In this document: piece after piece, positions 33,109-43,408 of the stretch
Numbering within the stretch: position 1 is the first letter of the stretch
Layout of the letters: every line of letters starts with the position of its first letter
Source: Gammaproteobacteria bacterium HGW-Gammaproteobacteria-11
GTDB lineage: Bacteria; Pseudomonadota; Gammaproteobacteria; Pseudomonadales; Pseudomonadaceae
DNA length: 64,000 nucleotides
Direction: 5' to 3'
NCBI GenBank assembly: GCA_002840055.1
Contig: PGZJ01000003.1
Span: forward strand, 405,784 to 469,783
Notes under the pieces: generated by a model
What the model was told of the DNA's origin: nothing
Databases searched by the model: none
What the model saw: the letters and a program-made list of their open reading frames with translations, nothing else
Program-made: the position numbers and the translations under genes

Positions 33109-33771
33109 TTGTCTCTTAAACCCATTTTCAAAATCGCCGCCGGCATGCTCATACTGCTGGCTGCGCTTTATGCAAGCTACCAGGTGGTAACCCATAGCTC
33201 GCTCGGTTCAGACCTGCAGCCCGGCACGCCGATTGATGAGCTGAACGGGGTGGTGATTTTTTATAACGGCGGCGTGAATGAAACCTATGGTCGCAACCTG
33301 ACTGCCGACGGTTATAACCTGGGTATCCGCTATCAATGTGTAGAGTTTGTTAAGCGCTATTACTTCGAACGCTTTGGCCATCGCATGCCTGACGCCTATG
33401 GGCATGCAAAATCCTTCTTTGATCCGGCGCTGGCAGACGGCGCACTGAATACCATGCGCGGGCTGACTCAGTTCAGCAACGGCTCGAGCACAGCGCCGGC
33501 CGCAGAAGACATCATTGTGTTCAGCCCCTCATTATTGAACCCCTATGGTCACATTGCGGTGATTGCCGAAGTGAATGCCTATGCTGTGATCATTGCCCAG
33601 CAAAACGCCGGCCCGATCCTGTCCTCCCGCGAGGCCCTGGTACTGACGCAGAGCGATGGACATTATCGGATTCAAGACGCGCGCGTGTTGGGTTGGTTGC
33701 GCCTGCCCAGCAGCGCCAGCACCTCAGCTGCAGCTGGTTCGGCACCCTTGAGCGGAGAAGAACACCCGTGA
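33109..33771 (+). CDS. CHAP-domain protein, probable membrane-anchored amidase/peptidase
   Basis: 220 residues. An N-terminal hydrophobic anchor (about residues 8-26) is followed by a CHAP domain (NlpC/P60-like cysteine amidohydrolase): catalytic Cys in YQCVEFVKRYYFERFG (near residue 76) and His in NPYGHIAVIAEV (near residue 147), with a Glu soon after. It resembles the amidase half of glutathionylspermidine synthase-type and peptidoglycan hydrolase CHAP domains. The start codon is TTG at 33109 with TGGAAG upstream; ATG 33145 is an alternative. The stop overlaps the GST gene start. Confidence 0.83.
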   Translation: MSLKPIFKIAAGMLILLAALYASYQVVTHSSLGSDLQPGTPIDELNGVVIFYNGGVNETYGRNLTADGYNLGIRYQCVEFVKRYYFERFGHRMPDAYGHAKSFFDPALADGALNTMRGLTQFSNGSSTAPAAEDIIVFSPSLLNPYGHIAVIAEVNAYAVIIAQQNAGPILSSREALVLTQSDGHYRIQDARVLGWLRLPSSASTSAAAGSAPLSGEEHP

Positions 33772-34364
33772 AAATCTACGGCGACACCCAGTCGGGCAAC
33801 TGCTACAAAATTCAGTTGCTGTGTGCCCTGCTGGGTATTCAATACCACTGGGTGCCTGTCGACATTCTGGCTGGCGAGACGACAACCGAGTGGTTCCTGG
33901 CAAAAAATCCGAATGGCAAGATCCCGGTGCTGGAGCTGAATGACGGCCGCTGCCTGTCCGAGTCCAATGCCATTCTGAATTATCTCGCTGCAGGCAGTCC
34001 GCTACTGCCTACTGATCGCTTTGCATTGGCCAAGGTACAGCAATGGCAGTTTTTCGAGCAGTACAGCCATGAGCCCTTTATTGCGGTTGCGCGTTACATT
34101 GCCAAATACCTTGGTCTACCTGAAAACATGAAGGCGACCTATGCGTCCAAGCAAGAGGGCGGACACAAGGCCCTGGCGGTCATGGAGCGCCAACTTGAGG
34201 CACAGCCCTATTTGGCCGGTGATCACATGACGACCGCCGATATCAGCCTGTATGGCTATACCCACGTGGCCCATGAGGGCGGCTTTGATCTTGGCGGCTA
34301 TCCGGCAATACGCGCCTGGATGGATCGGATAAAAGCGCAGCCGCATTACCTGGACATGGCCTAG
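33768..34364 (+). CDS. Glutathione S-transferase family protein
   Basis: 198 residues with the thioredoxin-like N-domain (KIYGDTQSGNCYKIQLLCALLG, NPNGKIPVLELNDGRCLSESNAILNYLA; cis-Pro and the S-E-S glutathione-binding turn visible) and a helical C-domain with YLAGDHMTTADISLYGYTHVAHEGGFDLGGYPAIRAW. The GTG start at 33768 overlaps the stop of the CHAP gene. Substrate unknown; cytoplasmic detoxification is the family role. The N-terminal S-G-N-C-Y could supply a catalytic Ser or Cys. Confidence 0.92.
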   Translation: MKIYGDTQSGNCYKIQLLCALLGIQYHWVPVDILAGETTTEWFLAKNPNGKIPVLELNDGRCLSESNAILNYLAAGSPLLPTDRFALAKVQQWQFFEQYSHEPFIAVARYIAKYLGLPENMKATYASKQEGGHKALAVMERQLEAQPYLAGDHMTTADISLYGYTHVAHEGGFDLGGYPAIRAWMDRIKAQPHYLDMA

Positions 34365-34399
34365 ACTTTGAAACCGTCCTATCGAACCAGGAGAGGCAC

Positions 34400-34810
34400 A
34401 TGACGATTGAAATATTGGAAGGCGGCTGCCTTTGCGGCGCTGTACGCTATCAGGTTTCCGGTCCGCCGTTGATGGCTGCGCTTTGTCATTGCTCAATGTG
34501 CCGCCGGGCCAATGCCGCGCCTGCTGTGGCCTGGGCCATGTACGAGCAATCACAGGTGGCGTTTGTCAAAGGTGCACCCCGTTTATTTGCTTCCTCGGCT
34601 GAGGCCCAGCGGGGTTTCTGCCCTGACTGTGGCACCCCAATCAGCTTTACCGCCGACTTTATCCCCGGCCTGATCGACATCACCATCGGCAGCCTCGACC
34701 ACCCCGAACAGGTCCCACCCACGCTGCATTACTGGGACTCCCGGCGCCTGCCCTGGGTGCAGTTTGCCGATGATCTGCCGCGCTTTTCGGAGTTTCCGCC
34801 GACAGAATGA
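34400..34810 (+). CDS. GFA-family protein (glutathione-dependent formaldehyde-activating fold)
   Basis: 136 residues with the zinc-binding cysteine set C-L-C-G-A (near residue 10), C-H-C-S-M-C-R-R (near residue 31) and C-P-D-C-G (near residue 74). GGAGAGG lies just upstream of ATG 34400. Placed 35 bp after the GST gene, which fits a thiol-linked role, though enzymatic activity is unproven for most of the family. Confidence 0.92.
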   Translation: MTIEILEGGCLCGAVRYQVSGPPLMAALCHCSMCRRANAAPAVAWAMYEQSQVAFVKGAPRLFASSAEAQRGFCPDCGTPISFTADFIPGLIDITIGSLDHPEQVPPTLHYWDSRRLPWVQFADDLPRFSEFPPTE

Positions 34811-34973
34811 AGCCCGGCGCCCTGACAGTCTGATATTGCCAACTCGCACAAAAGTTCGGCGCAGACTTATGGCAGAATACTCGGCCGGCATGGCGGTACG
34901 CTTGATTTGTCCGCCTCTGGAAAATCACCTAGGCGGTGCCCGACAGCCTCAGTTAAACATCAAGGACTATGCA

Positions 34974-35426
34974 ATGAACGACACGGACTATGCAGGATTC
35001 TGGATCAGGGTGGGTGCCAGCATTATTGATACGCTGATGCTGATGGTGGTGATCATGCCCGTGCTGCTGATGATTTACGGCAAGGCGTACCTGGAAAGTG
35101 AGCAGATGTATCATGGCGTCTGGGACCTGCTGCTCAGCTATGTTTTTCCCGCCATCGTTGTAATTCTGTTCTGGATCTACAAGTCGGCAACGCCCGGCAA
35201 AATGATACTGGGTCTGAAGATTGTTGATGCGAAAACTGGCGAGGCTGTGCCGACCGAACGGCTGATCGGTCGTTATTTCGGCTACTTTGTAGCGTCCATA
35301 CCCTTGCTCATCGGTATCATCTGGGTTGGCTTTGACAAGAAAAAGCAGGGCTGGCACGACAAATTGGCCGGCACCGTGGTGGTGAAGGCATCGGCCACCC
35401 CCTCTCAGCCGACCATCGAAGCCTGA
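34974..35426 (+). CDS. RDD-family membrane protein
   Basis: 150 residues with the RDD pattern: F-W-I-R-V-G-A-S-I-I-D-T at the N-terminus, three hydrophobic helices, SATPGKMILGLKIVDAKTG near residue 77, and KKKQGWHDKLAGTVVVK near the C-terminus. Members are small membrane proteins linked to ion or pH homeostasis in some bacteria. The ATG at 34974 has AAGGAC upstream; the frame from 34764 overlaps the GFA gene and is rejected. The stop lies inside a 17-bp perfect hairpin shared with trpC. Confidence 0.88.
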   Translation: MNDTDYAGFWIRVGASIIDTLMLMVVIMPVLLMIYGKAYLESEQMYHGVWDLLLSYVFPAIVVILFWIYKSATPGKMILGLKIVDAKTGEAVPTERLIGRYFGYFVASIPLLIGIIWVGFDKKKQGWHDKLAGTVVVKASATPSQPTIEA

Positions 35427-35450
35427 TCAGAAGGATCAGGCTTCGATGGT
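35412..35450. terminator. 17-bp perfect hairpin between RDD and trpC, likely bidirectional terminator
   Basis: ACCATCGAAGCCTGATC (35412-35428) and its exact complement (35434-35450) flank a 5-nt loop, between convergent genes. It includes the last codons and stop of the RDD gene. No long T-tract is seen in either direction, so termination may be moderate. Confidence 0.75.
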
Positions 35451-35461
35451 GGTTTGGGCGG

Positions 35462-36256
35462 TTAGAAAAACAGCCGCTTGAGCTCCTTGCCTGGATCTGC
35501 GGCGCGCATAAAGGCTTCACCAACCAGAAAGCCGTAGACCTGGTGGGCCAGCATCAGCTCGACGTCCGCACGGTTGAGGATGCCGCTTTCGGTGATCAGC
35601 ATGCGTCCGGCAGGCACCCGTGATATCAGCTCCAGCGTGGTATCCAGGGTGACCTCAAAGGTATGCAGGTTGCGGTTGTTGATACCGATCAGGGGGGTGC
35701 TGAGCGCCAGCGCACGATCCAGCTCGGCGGCATCATGCACCTCAACCAGCACATCCAGCCCCTGCTCGCGGGCAGTGGCATCCAGCTCATGCAACTGGCC
35801 ATCATCCAGTGCCGAGACAATCAACAGTACGCAATCAGCGCCCATGGCACGGGCCTCGACTACCTGATAGGGGTCAACCAGAAAATCCTTGCGGATCACC
35901 GGCAGGTTGCAGGCAGCCCGTGCCTGAACCAGAAAGTCGTCATGCCCCTGAAAAAAGTCGACATCGGTCAGAACCGACAGGCAGGCGGCGCCACCCTGCT
36001 GGTAACTGGCTGCAATCTCGGCCGGCACAAAATCCTCGCGCAATACGCCCTTGCTCGGTGAGGCCTTTTTTACTTCGGCAATTACCGCGGGCTGCCGGGC
36101 GGCGGCGCGGCGTTGCAGGGCGGCGGCAAAGCCGCGTACAGGGTCTGCCCCCTTGGCCTGCATCTCCAGTTCAGCCAGAGTGACACGCTGCGAACGTTCG
36201 GCCACTTCTTCATGCTTGCGGGCGATGATGTTCTGCAAAATGGTCGGGACACTCAT
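35462..36256 (-). CDS. trpC: Indole-3-glycerol phosphate synthase
   Basis: Converts carboxyphenylamino-deoxyribulose phosphate to indole-3-glycerol phosphate in tryptophan synthesis. The 264-residue TIM barrel shows [13 protein letters not shown] (catalytic Lys), [30 protein letters not shown] and [12 protein letters not shown]. The start codon overlaps the trpD stop (ATGA), giving the Pseudomonas trpG-trpD-trpC order. As in pseudomonads it is a single-domain protein, not fused to trpF. Confidence 0.98.
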   Translation of the reverse strand: MSVPTILQNIIARKHEEVAERSQRVTLAELEMQAKGADPVRGFAAALQRRAAARQPAVIAEVKKASPSKGVLREDFVPAEIAASYQQGGAACLSVLTDVDFFQGHDDFLVQARAACNLPVIRKDFLVDPYQVVEARAMGADCVLLIVSALDDGQLHELDATAREQGLDVLVEVHDAAELDRALALSTPLIGINNRNLHTFEVTLDTTLELISRVPAGRMLITESGILNRADVELMLAHQVYGFLVGEAFMRAADPGKELKRLFF

Positions 36257-37299
36257 TGACCGGCCTCCTCACGAAACACCTCGGTAAAGGCAATCAGTTC
36301 GCTGAGCTTTTCCCGGGCCAGGCCGGAAAACAGCGCGTCGGATGCCAGCTTGACACCTTCAAGCAGGGTCGCGGCTCGGTCACTGGCATACAGCGCCGCA
36401 CCGGCATTCAGAATGATCATGTCAGCGGCCTTTTCGGCGGCCTCGGTCTTGCGCTTGCCCAGGGCATCATTGATCAGCGCCAGGGACTCGGCGGCATTAT
36501 TCACACTCAGCCCAATCAAGCTGCGGCTCGGAATGCCCAGTTCTTCAGGGCTGATGTCGTACTCGCGCACTTCGCCGTTCTTCAGCTCGGCTACATGGGT
36601 CGGCGCGGCCAGGCTGATTTCATCCAGACCATCACGGGCACTGACCACCAGCACATGCTCGCTGCCGAGGCGGCGCAGCACTTCGGCCATGGGTCGGCAC
36701 AGGCGCTCGGTAAATACGCCGATGACCTGATGTTTGACGCCCGCCGGGTTGGTCATGGGCCCGAGCATATTGAACAGAGTGCGCAGGCCCAGCTCCTTGC
36801 GCGGCCCAACGGCATGCTTCATGGCGCTGTGATGGGCGGGTGCGAACATGAAGCCGACACCGACTGCATCAACACAACGTCCGACCTGCTCCGGTGATAG
36901 CGCCAGATTGACCCCGGCGGCCTCGAGCAGATCGGCACTGCCACTCTTGCCCGACACTGCCCGGTTGCCGTGTTTGGCGACCTTGCCGCCCGCCGCCGCA
37001 ACCACCAACGCCGCGGCCGTGGAGACGTTGAAAATGTTGGCGCCATCGCCACCGGTACCGCAGGTATCGACGATGCCCTCACCGGCAATCTGCACACCCG
37101 AGGCCAGCTCACGCATGACCATGGCCGCGCCGGTAATTTCGTCCAGGCTTTCACCCTTCATGCGCAGGGCAACCAGAAAGCCGCCAACCTGCGCGTCGGT
37201 GCATTGCCCGGTCATGATGGCGCGCATCACATCGCGCATCTCTTCGGTACTCAGGTCGATGCTGTCCACCACCCGCGACAGTGCTGTCTTGATATCCAT
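36253..37299 (-). CDS. trpD: Anthranilate phosphoribosyltransferase
   Basis: Joins anthranilate and PRPP. 348 residues, with the glycine-rich PRPP motif [14 protein letters not shown] near residue 83, [19 protein letters not shown] and [31 protein letters not shown]. The ATG at 37299 has GGAG upstream and is preferred over 37320. It lies between trpG (29 bp away) and trpC (4-bp overlap). Confidence 0.98.
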   Translation of the reverse strand: MDIKTALSRVVDSIDLSTEEMRDVMRAIMTGQCTDAQVGGFLVALRMKGESLDEITGAAMVMRELASGVQIAGEGIVDTCGTGGDGANIFNVSTAAALVVAAAGGKVAKHGNRAVSGKSGSADLLEAAGVNLALSPEQVGRCVDAVGVGFMFAPAHHSAMKHAVGPRKELGLRTLFNMLGPMTNPAGVKHQVIGVFTERLCRPMAEVLRRLGSEHVLVVSARDGLDEISLAAPTHVAELKNGEVREYDISPEELGIPSRSLIGLSVNNAAESLALINDALGKRKTEAAEKAADMIILNAGAALYASDRAATLLEGVKLASDALFSGLAREKLSELIAFTEVFREEAGQ

Positions 37300-37328
37300 G
37301 CTGTGCTCCTTGGTCAGCAACGAAGGGT

Positions 37329-37931
37329 TCAGCCGCGCAGGCCGCCCTGTTGGGTCAGGAAGTTGGCCAACAGGTCATGCCCCTGTTCGGTGAGTATTGA
37401 TTCGGGGTGAAACTGCACCCCTTCAATCATGAATTGGCGATGGCGCAGGCCCATGATCTCGTCCACCGAGCCGTCGTCATGTTGGGTCCAGGCGGTGATC
37501 TCCAGGCAATCGGGCAGGCTTTCACGGCGCACCACCAGGGAGTGATAACGGGTCACGGTCAGCGGGTTGCTGAGCCCGGCAAACACGCCTTGTCCGGCAT
37601 GGAAAACCGGACTGGTCTTGCCATGCATGACCTGCCGCGCGCGCACCACCTCGCCGCCAAAGGCCTGCCCCAAACTCTGGTGCCCCAGACAGATACCGAG
37701 GATCGGCAACTTGCCGGCAAAGTGCTTGAGCACCGGCACCGACACGCCGGCCTCATTGGGCGTACAGGGGCCGGGGGAAATCACGATACGCTCGGGCTGC
37801 AGGGCTTCAATCTCGGCAACTGTCAACTCGTCATTGCGGATGACCTTGACCTCGGCACCCAGCTCACCCAGGTACTGCACCACGTTGTAGGTGAAGGAGT
37901 CGTAGTTGTCGATCATCAGTATCTTGGACAT
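37329..37931 (-). CDS. trpG: Anthranilate synthase glutamine amidotransferase component
   Basis: Class I amidotransferase supplying ammonia to TrpE. 200 residues, with [22 protein letters not shown] at the start, [11 protein letters not shown], the nucleophile elbow [15 protein letters not shown] (Cys near residue 79) and the HPES element near the C-terminus ([12 protein letters not shown]). First gene of trpGDC, separated from trpE in this genome by about 5.5 kb of arsenic and metal genes. The 370-bp region to arsR should hold divergent promoters. Confidence 0.98.
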   Translation of the reverse strand: MSKILMIDNYDSFTYNVVQYLGELGAEVKVIRNDELTVAEIEALQPERIVISPGPCTPNEAGVSVPVLKHFAGKLPILGICLGHQSLGQAFGGEVVRARQVMHGKTSPVFHAGQGVFAGLSNPLTVTRYHSLVVRRESLPDCLEITAWTQHDDGSVDEIMGLRHRQFMIEGVQFHPESILTEQGHDLLANFLTQQGGLRG

Positions 37932-38305
37932 AACACTCTCTCGGAACGGAAGCAGAACAGTTGTTGGCCGGGAAATGAGCCGCAGACATTTATCGGGAGA
38001 TGGGCTGCAGGTTGCGAGTCAGGCCGCTAATCCGCTGGCTTTCCTGGGAAAGCACCATCTGCATACAGGCTGATCGAAAGGCGGTGCAACGGGGCAAATC
38101 TGTGTTGAATCAGCCAGATAGCCGAGCCTTGAGCCAACCTTGTTCACGCCCGCGATTGTAGCACGCAGGCAGGCTTGAGCGTCCAGCGCCTTGTACCCGC
38201 CAGCCCCGTATTGCCGGGAGCTTGACCGCGGCAGCACCGACATATATGGTTATTCGCATATTCGAAGATTCATATTCGAAGTCACCCCAAGGAAACAACT
38301 GCCGT
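37932..38305. promoter_or_regulatory. Divergent trpG/arsR control region with an ArsR-type operator at 38251-38281
   Basis: The right-hand part holds CATATTCGAAG twice (38257-38267 and 38271-38281), 14 bp apart, and the imperfect palindrome TTCGCATATTCGAA at 38253-38266. This is the AT-rich dyad expected for an ArsR-family repressor, located 25-50 bp before the arsR start. The left half, towards trpG, shows no feature I can name. Confidence 0.7.
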
Positions 38306-38653
38306 ATGAATAGCGAACACTTTTACAAGTGTCTGGCCAATGAAACGCGCCTGCGCTGCGTGATGTTGCTACTGGCCCGGCCGCAGATCTGTGTCTGCGA
38401 TATCGCCGATGCGCTGAAGCTATCCCAGCCAATGATTTCCCGGCATCTGGCGCAGCTACGCACCTGCAACCTGCTGAGTGATCAGCGTGACGGGCAATGG
38501 GTCTATTACCGGCTGCACCACGAGCTCAAGGCCTGGCAATTCAACGTACTGAAAGCCACTCAAGCCGGCGTGGCGACCGAGCAACCCTTTGCCGCCGATC
38601 TGCTGCGGCTGGCGGAAATTGAACAGCAGAAAACCGGCAGCGACTGCTGCTAG
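38306..38653 (+). CDS. arsR: ArsR-family arsenical resistance repressor
   Basis: 115 residues. Winged helix-turn-helix with the As(III)-binding C-V-C-D motif in the recognition region ([28 protein letters not shown], around residue 33) and a wing [13 protein letters not shown]. Two C-terminal cysteines (DCC) could also bind metalloid. AAGGAAA lies upstream of ATG 38306. It is the first gene of arsR-GAPDH-arsJ-ACR3 and presumably represses it through the upstream direct/inverted repeat. Confidence 0.95.
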   Translation: MNSEHFYKCLANETRLRCVMLLLARPQICVCDIADALKLSQPMISRHLAQLRTCNLLSDQRDGQWVYYRLHHELKAWQFNVLKATQAGVATEQPFAADLLRLAEIEQQKTGSDCC

Positions 38654-38699
38654 CCGTTACCGCAATCAGGTTTCAGCCTTATCTATTTTGGAGTTGGAT

Positions 38700-39716
38700 A
38701 TGAGCATAAAGATTGGTATCAACGGATTTGGCCGTGTTGGCCGACTGGTTTTACGCGCGGCCTGGGATTGGCCCGAATTCGAGTTTGTGCATATCAATGA
38801 TCCAGCCGGGGATGCGACCACCCTGGCGCATTTGCTGACCTTTGACTCCGTGCATGGTCGTTGGAAACATGAAGCCACAGCTGACGCCAACGCCATTGTG
38901 GTGAACGGCCAGCGCATCAGTACCAGCCGCAATACCCGCATTGAAGATACCGACTGGTCCGGCTGTGATCTTGTTATTGAAGCCAGCGGAGCAATGAAGA
39001 CCGTCGAGCTGCTCAAGGGCTACCTGGCGCAGGGCGTCAAGCGCGTGGTTGTCAGTGCGCCGGTGAAAGAGCCGGGAGTACTGAATGCGGTCATGGGCGT
39101 GAATGACCACCTCTACGATCCGCAGCTACACCGGATCGTCACCGCCGCCTCCTGCACCACCAACTGCCTGGCACCGGTGGTCAAAGTGATCCATGAAAGC
39201 CTGGGCATCAAGCATGGCAGCATGACCACCATCCATGATCTGACCAATACCCAGACCATACTGGATGCGCCGCACAAGGATCTGCGTCGCGCCCGCGCCT
39301 GTGGCATGAGCCTGATTCCGACCACCACCGGCTCGGCCAGCGCGATTACCGAGATTTTTCCCGAGCTCAAGGGCCGCTTGAATGGCCATGCCGTCCGGGT
39401 GCCTTTGGCCAACGCCTCACTGACCGACTGCGTATTCGAGGTTGAAACGCCAACCAGCGCCGAGGCCGTCAACCAACTGCTCAAGGCGGCTGCCGAAAGC
39501 GGCCCGCTGAAAGATATTCTCGGTTACGAGGAACGCCCGCTGGTGTCCATCGACTACAAGACCGATCCTCGCTCGAGCATTATCGACGCGCTTTCGACCA
39601 TGGTGGTCAACGGCACCCAGGTGAAGATCTACACCTGGTACGACAACGAGTGGGGCTATGCCAACCGCACAGCCGAGCTGGCGCTAAAGGTTGGGCTGTC
39701 AGACCAGAGCGCCTGA
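38700..39716 (+). CDS. Glyceraldehyde-3-phosphate dehydrogenase, arsenate-detoxification paralogue
   Basis: 338 residues with the NAD-binding [14 protein letters not shown], the catalytic S-C-T-T-N-C (Cys near residue 156), [22 protein letters not shown] and [15 protein letters not shown]. In ars operons such GAPDHs form 1-arseno-3-phosphoglycerate from arsenate and glyceraldehyde-3-phosphate, which ArsJ then exports. Placement directly before arsJ (1 bp gap) supports this dedicated role rather than glycolysis. ATG 38700 has TTGGAG upstream. Confidence 0.95.
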   Translation: MSIKIGINGFGRVGRLVLRAAWDWPEFEFVHINDPAGDATTLAHLLTFDSVHGRWKHEATADANAIVVNGQRISTSRNTRIEDTDWSGCDLVIEASGAMKTVELLKGYLAQGVKRVVVSAPVKEPGVLNAVMGVNDHLYDPQLHRIVTAASCTTNCLAPVVKVIHESLGIKHGSMTTIHDLTNTQTILDAPHKDLRRARACGMSLIPTTTGSASAITEIFPELKGRLNGHAVRVPLANASLTDCVFEVETPTSAEAVNQLLKAAAESGPLKDILGYEERPLVSIDYKTDPRSSIIDALSTMVVNGTQVKIYTWYDNEWGYANRTAELALKVGLSDQSA

Positions 39717-39717
39717 G

Positions 39718-40947
39718 ATGCTGAGCCACCTCTCCGCCGACATCCGCCAGTATCTGGTGGTCACCGGCAATTACTGGGCCTTCACCCTGACCGACGGCGC
39801 CCTGCGCATGCTGGTGGTGCTGCACTTCCATGCGCTGGGTTATTCACCTCTGGAGATTGCGCTGCTGTTCGTGTTCTACGAGCTCTTCGGGGTAATCACC
39901 AATCTGGTGGGTGGCTGGCTGGGCGCGCATCTGGGGCTTAACCGCACCATGAACATCGGCCTGGCACTGCAGGTCGTTGCCCTGGCCATGCTGCTGGTGC
40001 CGGCAGCCTGGTTGACGGTTGCCTGGGTGATGGCGGCGCAGGCCTTGTCCGGCATTGCCAAGGACCTGAACAAGATGAGCGCGAAAAGCGCGATCAAGTT
40101 GCTGGTGCCGGCCGAGGCACAGGGCACTCTGTTCAAGTGGGTGGCGATACTCACCGGCTCAAAGAATGCGCTTAAGGGTGCCGGATTTTTCCTTGGTGGT
40201 GTTCTGCTGATGTGGCTGGGCTTTACCGGCGCCGTCGGTGCCATGGCCGCCGGGCTGACGCTGGTCTGGCTGGCCAGTCTGGTGTTGCTGAAGCGAGACT
40301 TGGGCAAGGCCAGCAACAAACCAAAATTTCGCGATATGTTCTCCAAGAGCCGCGCCATCAACATTCTGTCCGCCGCGCGCATGCTGCTGTTCGGTGCCCG
40401 TGATGTCTGGTTTGTGGTCGCGCTGCCGGTCTTCCTGTCGCAGAGTCTGGGCTGGAACCACAGTCAGACCGGGGGCTTTCTGGCACTCTGGGTCATCGGC
40501 TACGGAGCAGTACAAGCGGTTGCCCCACGCCTGACTGGCAGCACCAAGGGGTCGGTTCCGGATGGCCGCACTGCCACCATCTGGGCCGCCGGACTGGCGC
40601 TGTTACCTGCGGTGATTGCCCTGGGATTGGGCGCAGACGTCAGCCCCGCGCTGGTGCTGGTCAGCGGCCTGATGCTGTTCGGCGCGCTGTTCGCCGTCAA
40701 CTCATCGCTGCACAGTTACCTGATCGTCAGCTACGCCGGCCGGGATGGCGTGTCGCTGGATGTCGGTTTCTATTACATGGCCAATGCCATGGGCCGACTG
40801 ATCGGCACGCTGCTGTCCGGTTGGGTCTTTCAATTGGCTGGGCAGGGCGCCAGCGGATTGGCCGCCTGCCTATGGATAGCCACCGGGTTGCTGCTAGCCA
40901 CTGTATTTATCTCATTTGCCTTGCCCCGTCGGGCAGCCCACGCATGA
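39718..40947 (+). CDS. arsJ: ArsJ organoarsenical (1-arseno-3-phosphoglycerate) efflux MFS transporter
   Basis: 409 residues, about twelve transmembrane helices of the major facilitator fold. It opens [47 protein letters not shown] and contains [20 protein letters not shown], both typical of ArsJ. It follows the GAPDH gene with which it forms a known arsenate-resistance pair. Its ATG overlaps the GAPDH stop region, so expression is coupled. Confidence 0.95.
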   Translation: MLSHLSADIRQYLVVTGNYWAFTLTDGALRMLVVLHFHALGYSPLEIALLFVFYELFGVITNLVGGWLGAHLGLNRTMNIGLALQVVALAMLLVPAAWLTVAWVMAAQALSGIAKDLNKMSAKSAIKLLVPAEAQGTLFKWVAILTGSKNALKGAGFFLGGVLLMWLGFTGAVGAMAAGLTLVWLASLVLLKRDLGKASNKPKFRDMFSKSRAINILSAARMLLFGARDVWFVVALPVFLSQSLGWNHSQTGGFLALWVIGYGAVQAVAPRLTGSTKGSVPDGRTATIWAAGLALLPAVIALGLGADVSPALVLVSGLMLFGALFAVNSSLHSYLIVSYAGRDGVSLDVGFYYMANAMGRLIGTLLSGWVFQLAGQGASGLAACLWIATGLLLATVFISFALPRRAAHA

Positions 40948-40984
40948 ATCAATCAACCTCCATAGCGCATACCGAGTGCCAACA

Positions 40985-42073
40985 ATGACCGACTCTTCCT
41001 CCTGCCAGACCGCCACCTCGCCACTCAGTTTGTTCGAGCGCTATCTGTCGCTGTGGGTATTTCTCTGCATCCTCGCCGGTCTGGCCCTGGGCAGCCTGTT
41101 GCCGGATACCGTGCAGTTGCTGGCACGGCTTGAATACGGGTCGGTGAATTTCATTGTCGCCGTACTGATCTGGTTCATGGTTTACCCGATGATGGTCTCG
41201 GTCGACTTTACCAGCCTCAAGCGCATCCACGAGCGGCCAAAGGGCCTGATCATTACACTGGTGGTTAACTGGCTGATCAAGCCGTTTTCCATGGCGGCGC
41301 TGGGCGTATTGTTCTTTGAGGTGCTGTTCGCTGACCTGATCGATCCGGCCAATGCCAGCCAGTACATTGCCGGCATGATTCTGCTGGGCGCGGCGCCCTG
41401 CACCGCCATGGTCTTTGTCTGGTCACAGCTGACCCGAGGCGATGCCGCCTATACCCTGGTTCAGGTATCGCTGAACGACGTCATCATGATCTTTGCCTTT
41501 GCGCCCATTGTCGCCCTACTACTGGGCGTGACTGACATCAGCGTACCCTGGGATACCCTGTTGCTCTCGGTGGTGCTGTACGTGGTCATCCCATTGGTGG
41601 CCGGGGCTCTGACGCGCCTGTATCTGGTTGGCAAGGCCGGGCCCGGCGCGCAGGGTGAGGCCGAAGTATCGCGCTTTACCGCGCGGATCAAACCGCTCTC
41701 TGTGCTCGGTTTGCTGGCCACAGTGATTCTGCTGTTCGGTTTTCAGGGGCAGATCATCCTCGACCAACCGCTACTGATTGCGCTGATTGCCGTGCCGCTG
41801 CTGATCCAGTCCTACGGGATTTTCATTATTGCCTATGCGGCGGCCTACTTCTGGCGCGTGCCTTATAACGTGGCCGCGCCCTGCGCGCTGATCGGCACCT
41901 CGAATTTCTTCGAGCTGGCGGTGGCCGTGGCCATCGGCCTGTTCGGGCTTAATTCCGGCGCGGCACTGGTCACGGTTGTGGGGGTGCTGGTAGAGGTGCC
42001 GGTGATGCTCTCGCTGGTCGCCTTTGCCAATCGCACCAGCCACTGGTTTCCCGGCAACATTGATAAGAAATGA
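40985..42073 (+). CDS. Arsenite efflux permease, ACR3 family
   Basis: 362 residues, ten transmembrane helices. The family segments are [40 protein letters not shown] and [41 protein letters not shown], the last with the conserved Cys of the As(OH)3 path, followed by [16 protein letters not shown]3 pumps arsenite out using the proton gradient. No arsC arsenate reductase lies next to it here; arsenate would be handled by the GAPDH/ArsJ pair. ATG 40985, 37 bp after arsJ. Confidence 0.95.
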   Translation: MTDSSSCQTATSPLSLFERYLSLWVFLCILAGLALGSLLPDTVQLLARLEYGSVNFIVAVLIWFMVYPMMVSVDFTSLKRIHERPKGLIITLVVNWLIKPFSMAALGVLFFEVLFADLIDPANASQYIAGMILLGAAPCTAMVFVWSQLTRGDAAYTLVQVSLNDVIMIFAFAPIVALLLGVTDISVPWDTLLLSVVLYVVIPLVAGALTRLYLVGKAGPGAQGEAEVSRFTARIKPLSVLGLLATVILLFGFQGQIILDQPLLIALIAVPLLIQSYGIFIIAYAAAYFWRVPYNVAAPCALIGTSNFFELAVAVAIGLFGLNSGAALVTVVGVLVEVPVMLSLVAFANRTSHWFPGNIDKK

Positions 42074-42242
42074 ACCAAAGCTGCATCACCCTATCCATAA
42101 GTAGGCAGCCTGGCGCGCATCTCTGCTTTAATGAAATAGCGACCTCAGAGGCGCGTCAGTAACCGCCGAGCCGCTGACGGCTGCCTGCATAAAGTCTGTT
42201 TCAGGGCTTTCATATACTCACCTGCCCTACGGAGACACCGCT

Positions 42243-42473
42243 ATGGATATGTCCACTCACGACCTGAGCCAGCTGTTCGAGCAATTAGGGCTGCCCTGCA
42301 GCAGCCAGGAGATCGACGCCTTCATACAGCAACACCGCCCTCTACCCGACGATATCAAGATCAGTGAAGCGCCTTTCTGGTCCGAGGCACAGCAGACGTT
42401 CCTGCGCGAACAATTGCTTGCTGACGCCGACTGGGCTGAACTGGTTGATCAGTTGAGTGTGCGCTTGCGATGA
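42243..42473 (+). CDS. DUF2789 protein
   Basis: 76 residues matching DUF2789 (DLSQLFEQLGLPCSSQEIDAFIQQHRPLPDDIKISEAPFW and QTFLREQLLADADWAELVDQL). Small, acidic, helical, of unknown function and common in Pseudomonas. GGAGAC upstream of ATG 42243. It overlaps the next gene by 4 bp, linking it to the cation transporter. Confidence 0.92.
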   Translation: MDMSTHDLSQLFEQLGLPCSSQEIDAFIQQHRPLPDDIKISEAPFWSEAQQTFLREQLLADADWAELVDQLSVRLR

Positions 42474-43408
42474 CAGGAGCGCATGACCACGCGCATGCGA
42501 CCAGCCATTTTGGCCGAGCCTTTGCCATCGGCGTGGTTCTCAATCTTGGATTTGTTCTGGTCGAAGCATTTTATGGCTGGAAAACCGGATCGCTGGCACT
42601 GCTTGCCGATGCGGGGCACAACCTGAGCGATGTGGCCGGGCTGTTACTGGCCTGGGCTGCCTTCGCCGCAGCGCGACTCAAGCCCAATCGTCGACATACC
42701 TACGGTTGGCGACGGGCCTCCATTCTGGCCAGCTTCATCAATGCCATCGTACTACTGGTAGCCATGGGATCACTGATGTGGGAAGCCTCTCACCGGCTGC
42801 AAACCCCCTCAGCGCTCGACGGCCATACCGTTATCTGGGTTGCCAGTATCGGCGTATTGATCAACAGCATTACCGCCTGGCTGTTTCTCTCCGGTAGCCA
42901 ACACGACCTGAATATTCGCGGTGCCTTTCTGCATATGGCCGCGGATGCGCTGGTATCGGTGGGCGTGGTGTTGGCGGGGCTACTCTACCTGTGGCGGGGA
43001 TGGCAATGGATTGATCCGGTCGCCAGCATCCTGATCGCTCTGATCATCATTGTGGGAACCTGGTCGCTGCTGCGTCGATCACTGCATCTGTTGTTTGATG
43101 GCGTACCCGACCACATCGCGCTTGATCGCGTAGAGCGCACTCTACTGGCCATTCCCGGCGTTATTGCCGTGCATGACCTGCACGTATGGGCCATGAGCAC
43201 CGAAGAAAACGCCCTGACCGCACACCTGGTATGCACCGCCGCAGGCAACGACGGTGATGCACTGCTGCACCAGGCTGCGGCAGCCTTGAACGAAGGCTTT
43301 GGCATCAAGCACAGCACCCTGCAGTGCGAGTCATCGGACTATGCCAATAGCTGCAGCCTGACACCGGGCTGCAGCTCAACAGTATCAATACACCCGCACC
43401 CGCATTGA
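42470..43408 (+). CDS. Cation diffusion facilitator (CzcD/ZitB-type zinc or cadmium exporter)
   Basis: 312 residues. Histidine-rich ends (GAHDHAHATSHFG and IHPHPH), six transmembrane helices, and the CDF metal site residues in LLADAGHNLSDVAGLLLAWAA (helix 2: H and D) and FLHMAADALVSVGVV (helix 5: H-x3-D). The C-terminal cytoplasmic metallochaperone-like domain (VIAVHDLHVWAMSTEENALTAHLVC) is present. It likely exports Zn(II), Cd(II) or Co(II) by proton antiport. Coupled to the DUF2789 gene and near the arsenic operon. Confidence 0.95.
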   Translation: MTGAHDHAHATSHFGRAFAIGVVLNLGFVLVEAFYGWKTGSLALLADAGHNLSDVAGLLLAWAAFAAARLKPNRRHTYGWRRASILASFINAIVLLVAMGSLMWEASHRLQTPSALDGHTVIWVASIGVLINSITAWLFLSGSQHDLNIRGAFLHMAADALVSVGVVLAGLLYLWRGWQWIDPVASILIALIIIVGTWSLLRRSLHLLFDGVPDHIALDRVERTLLAIPGVIAVHDLHVWAMSTEENALTAHLVCTAAGNDGDALLHQAAAALNEGFGIKHSTLQCESSDYANSCSLTPGCSSTVSIHPHPH

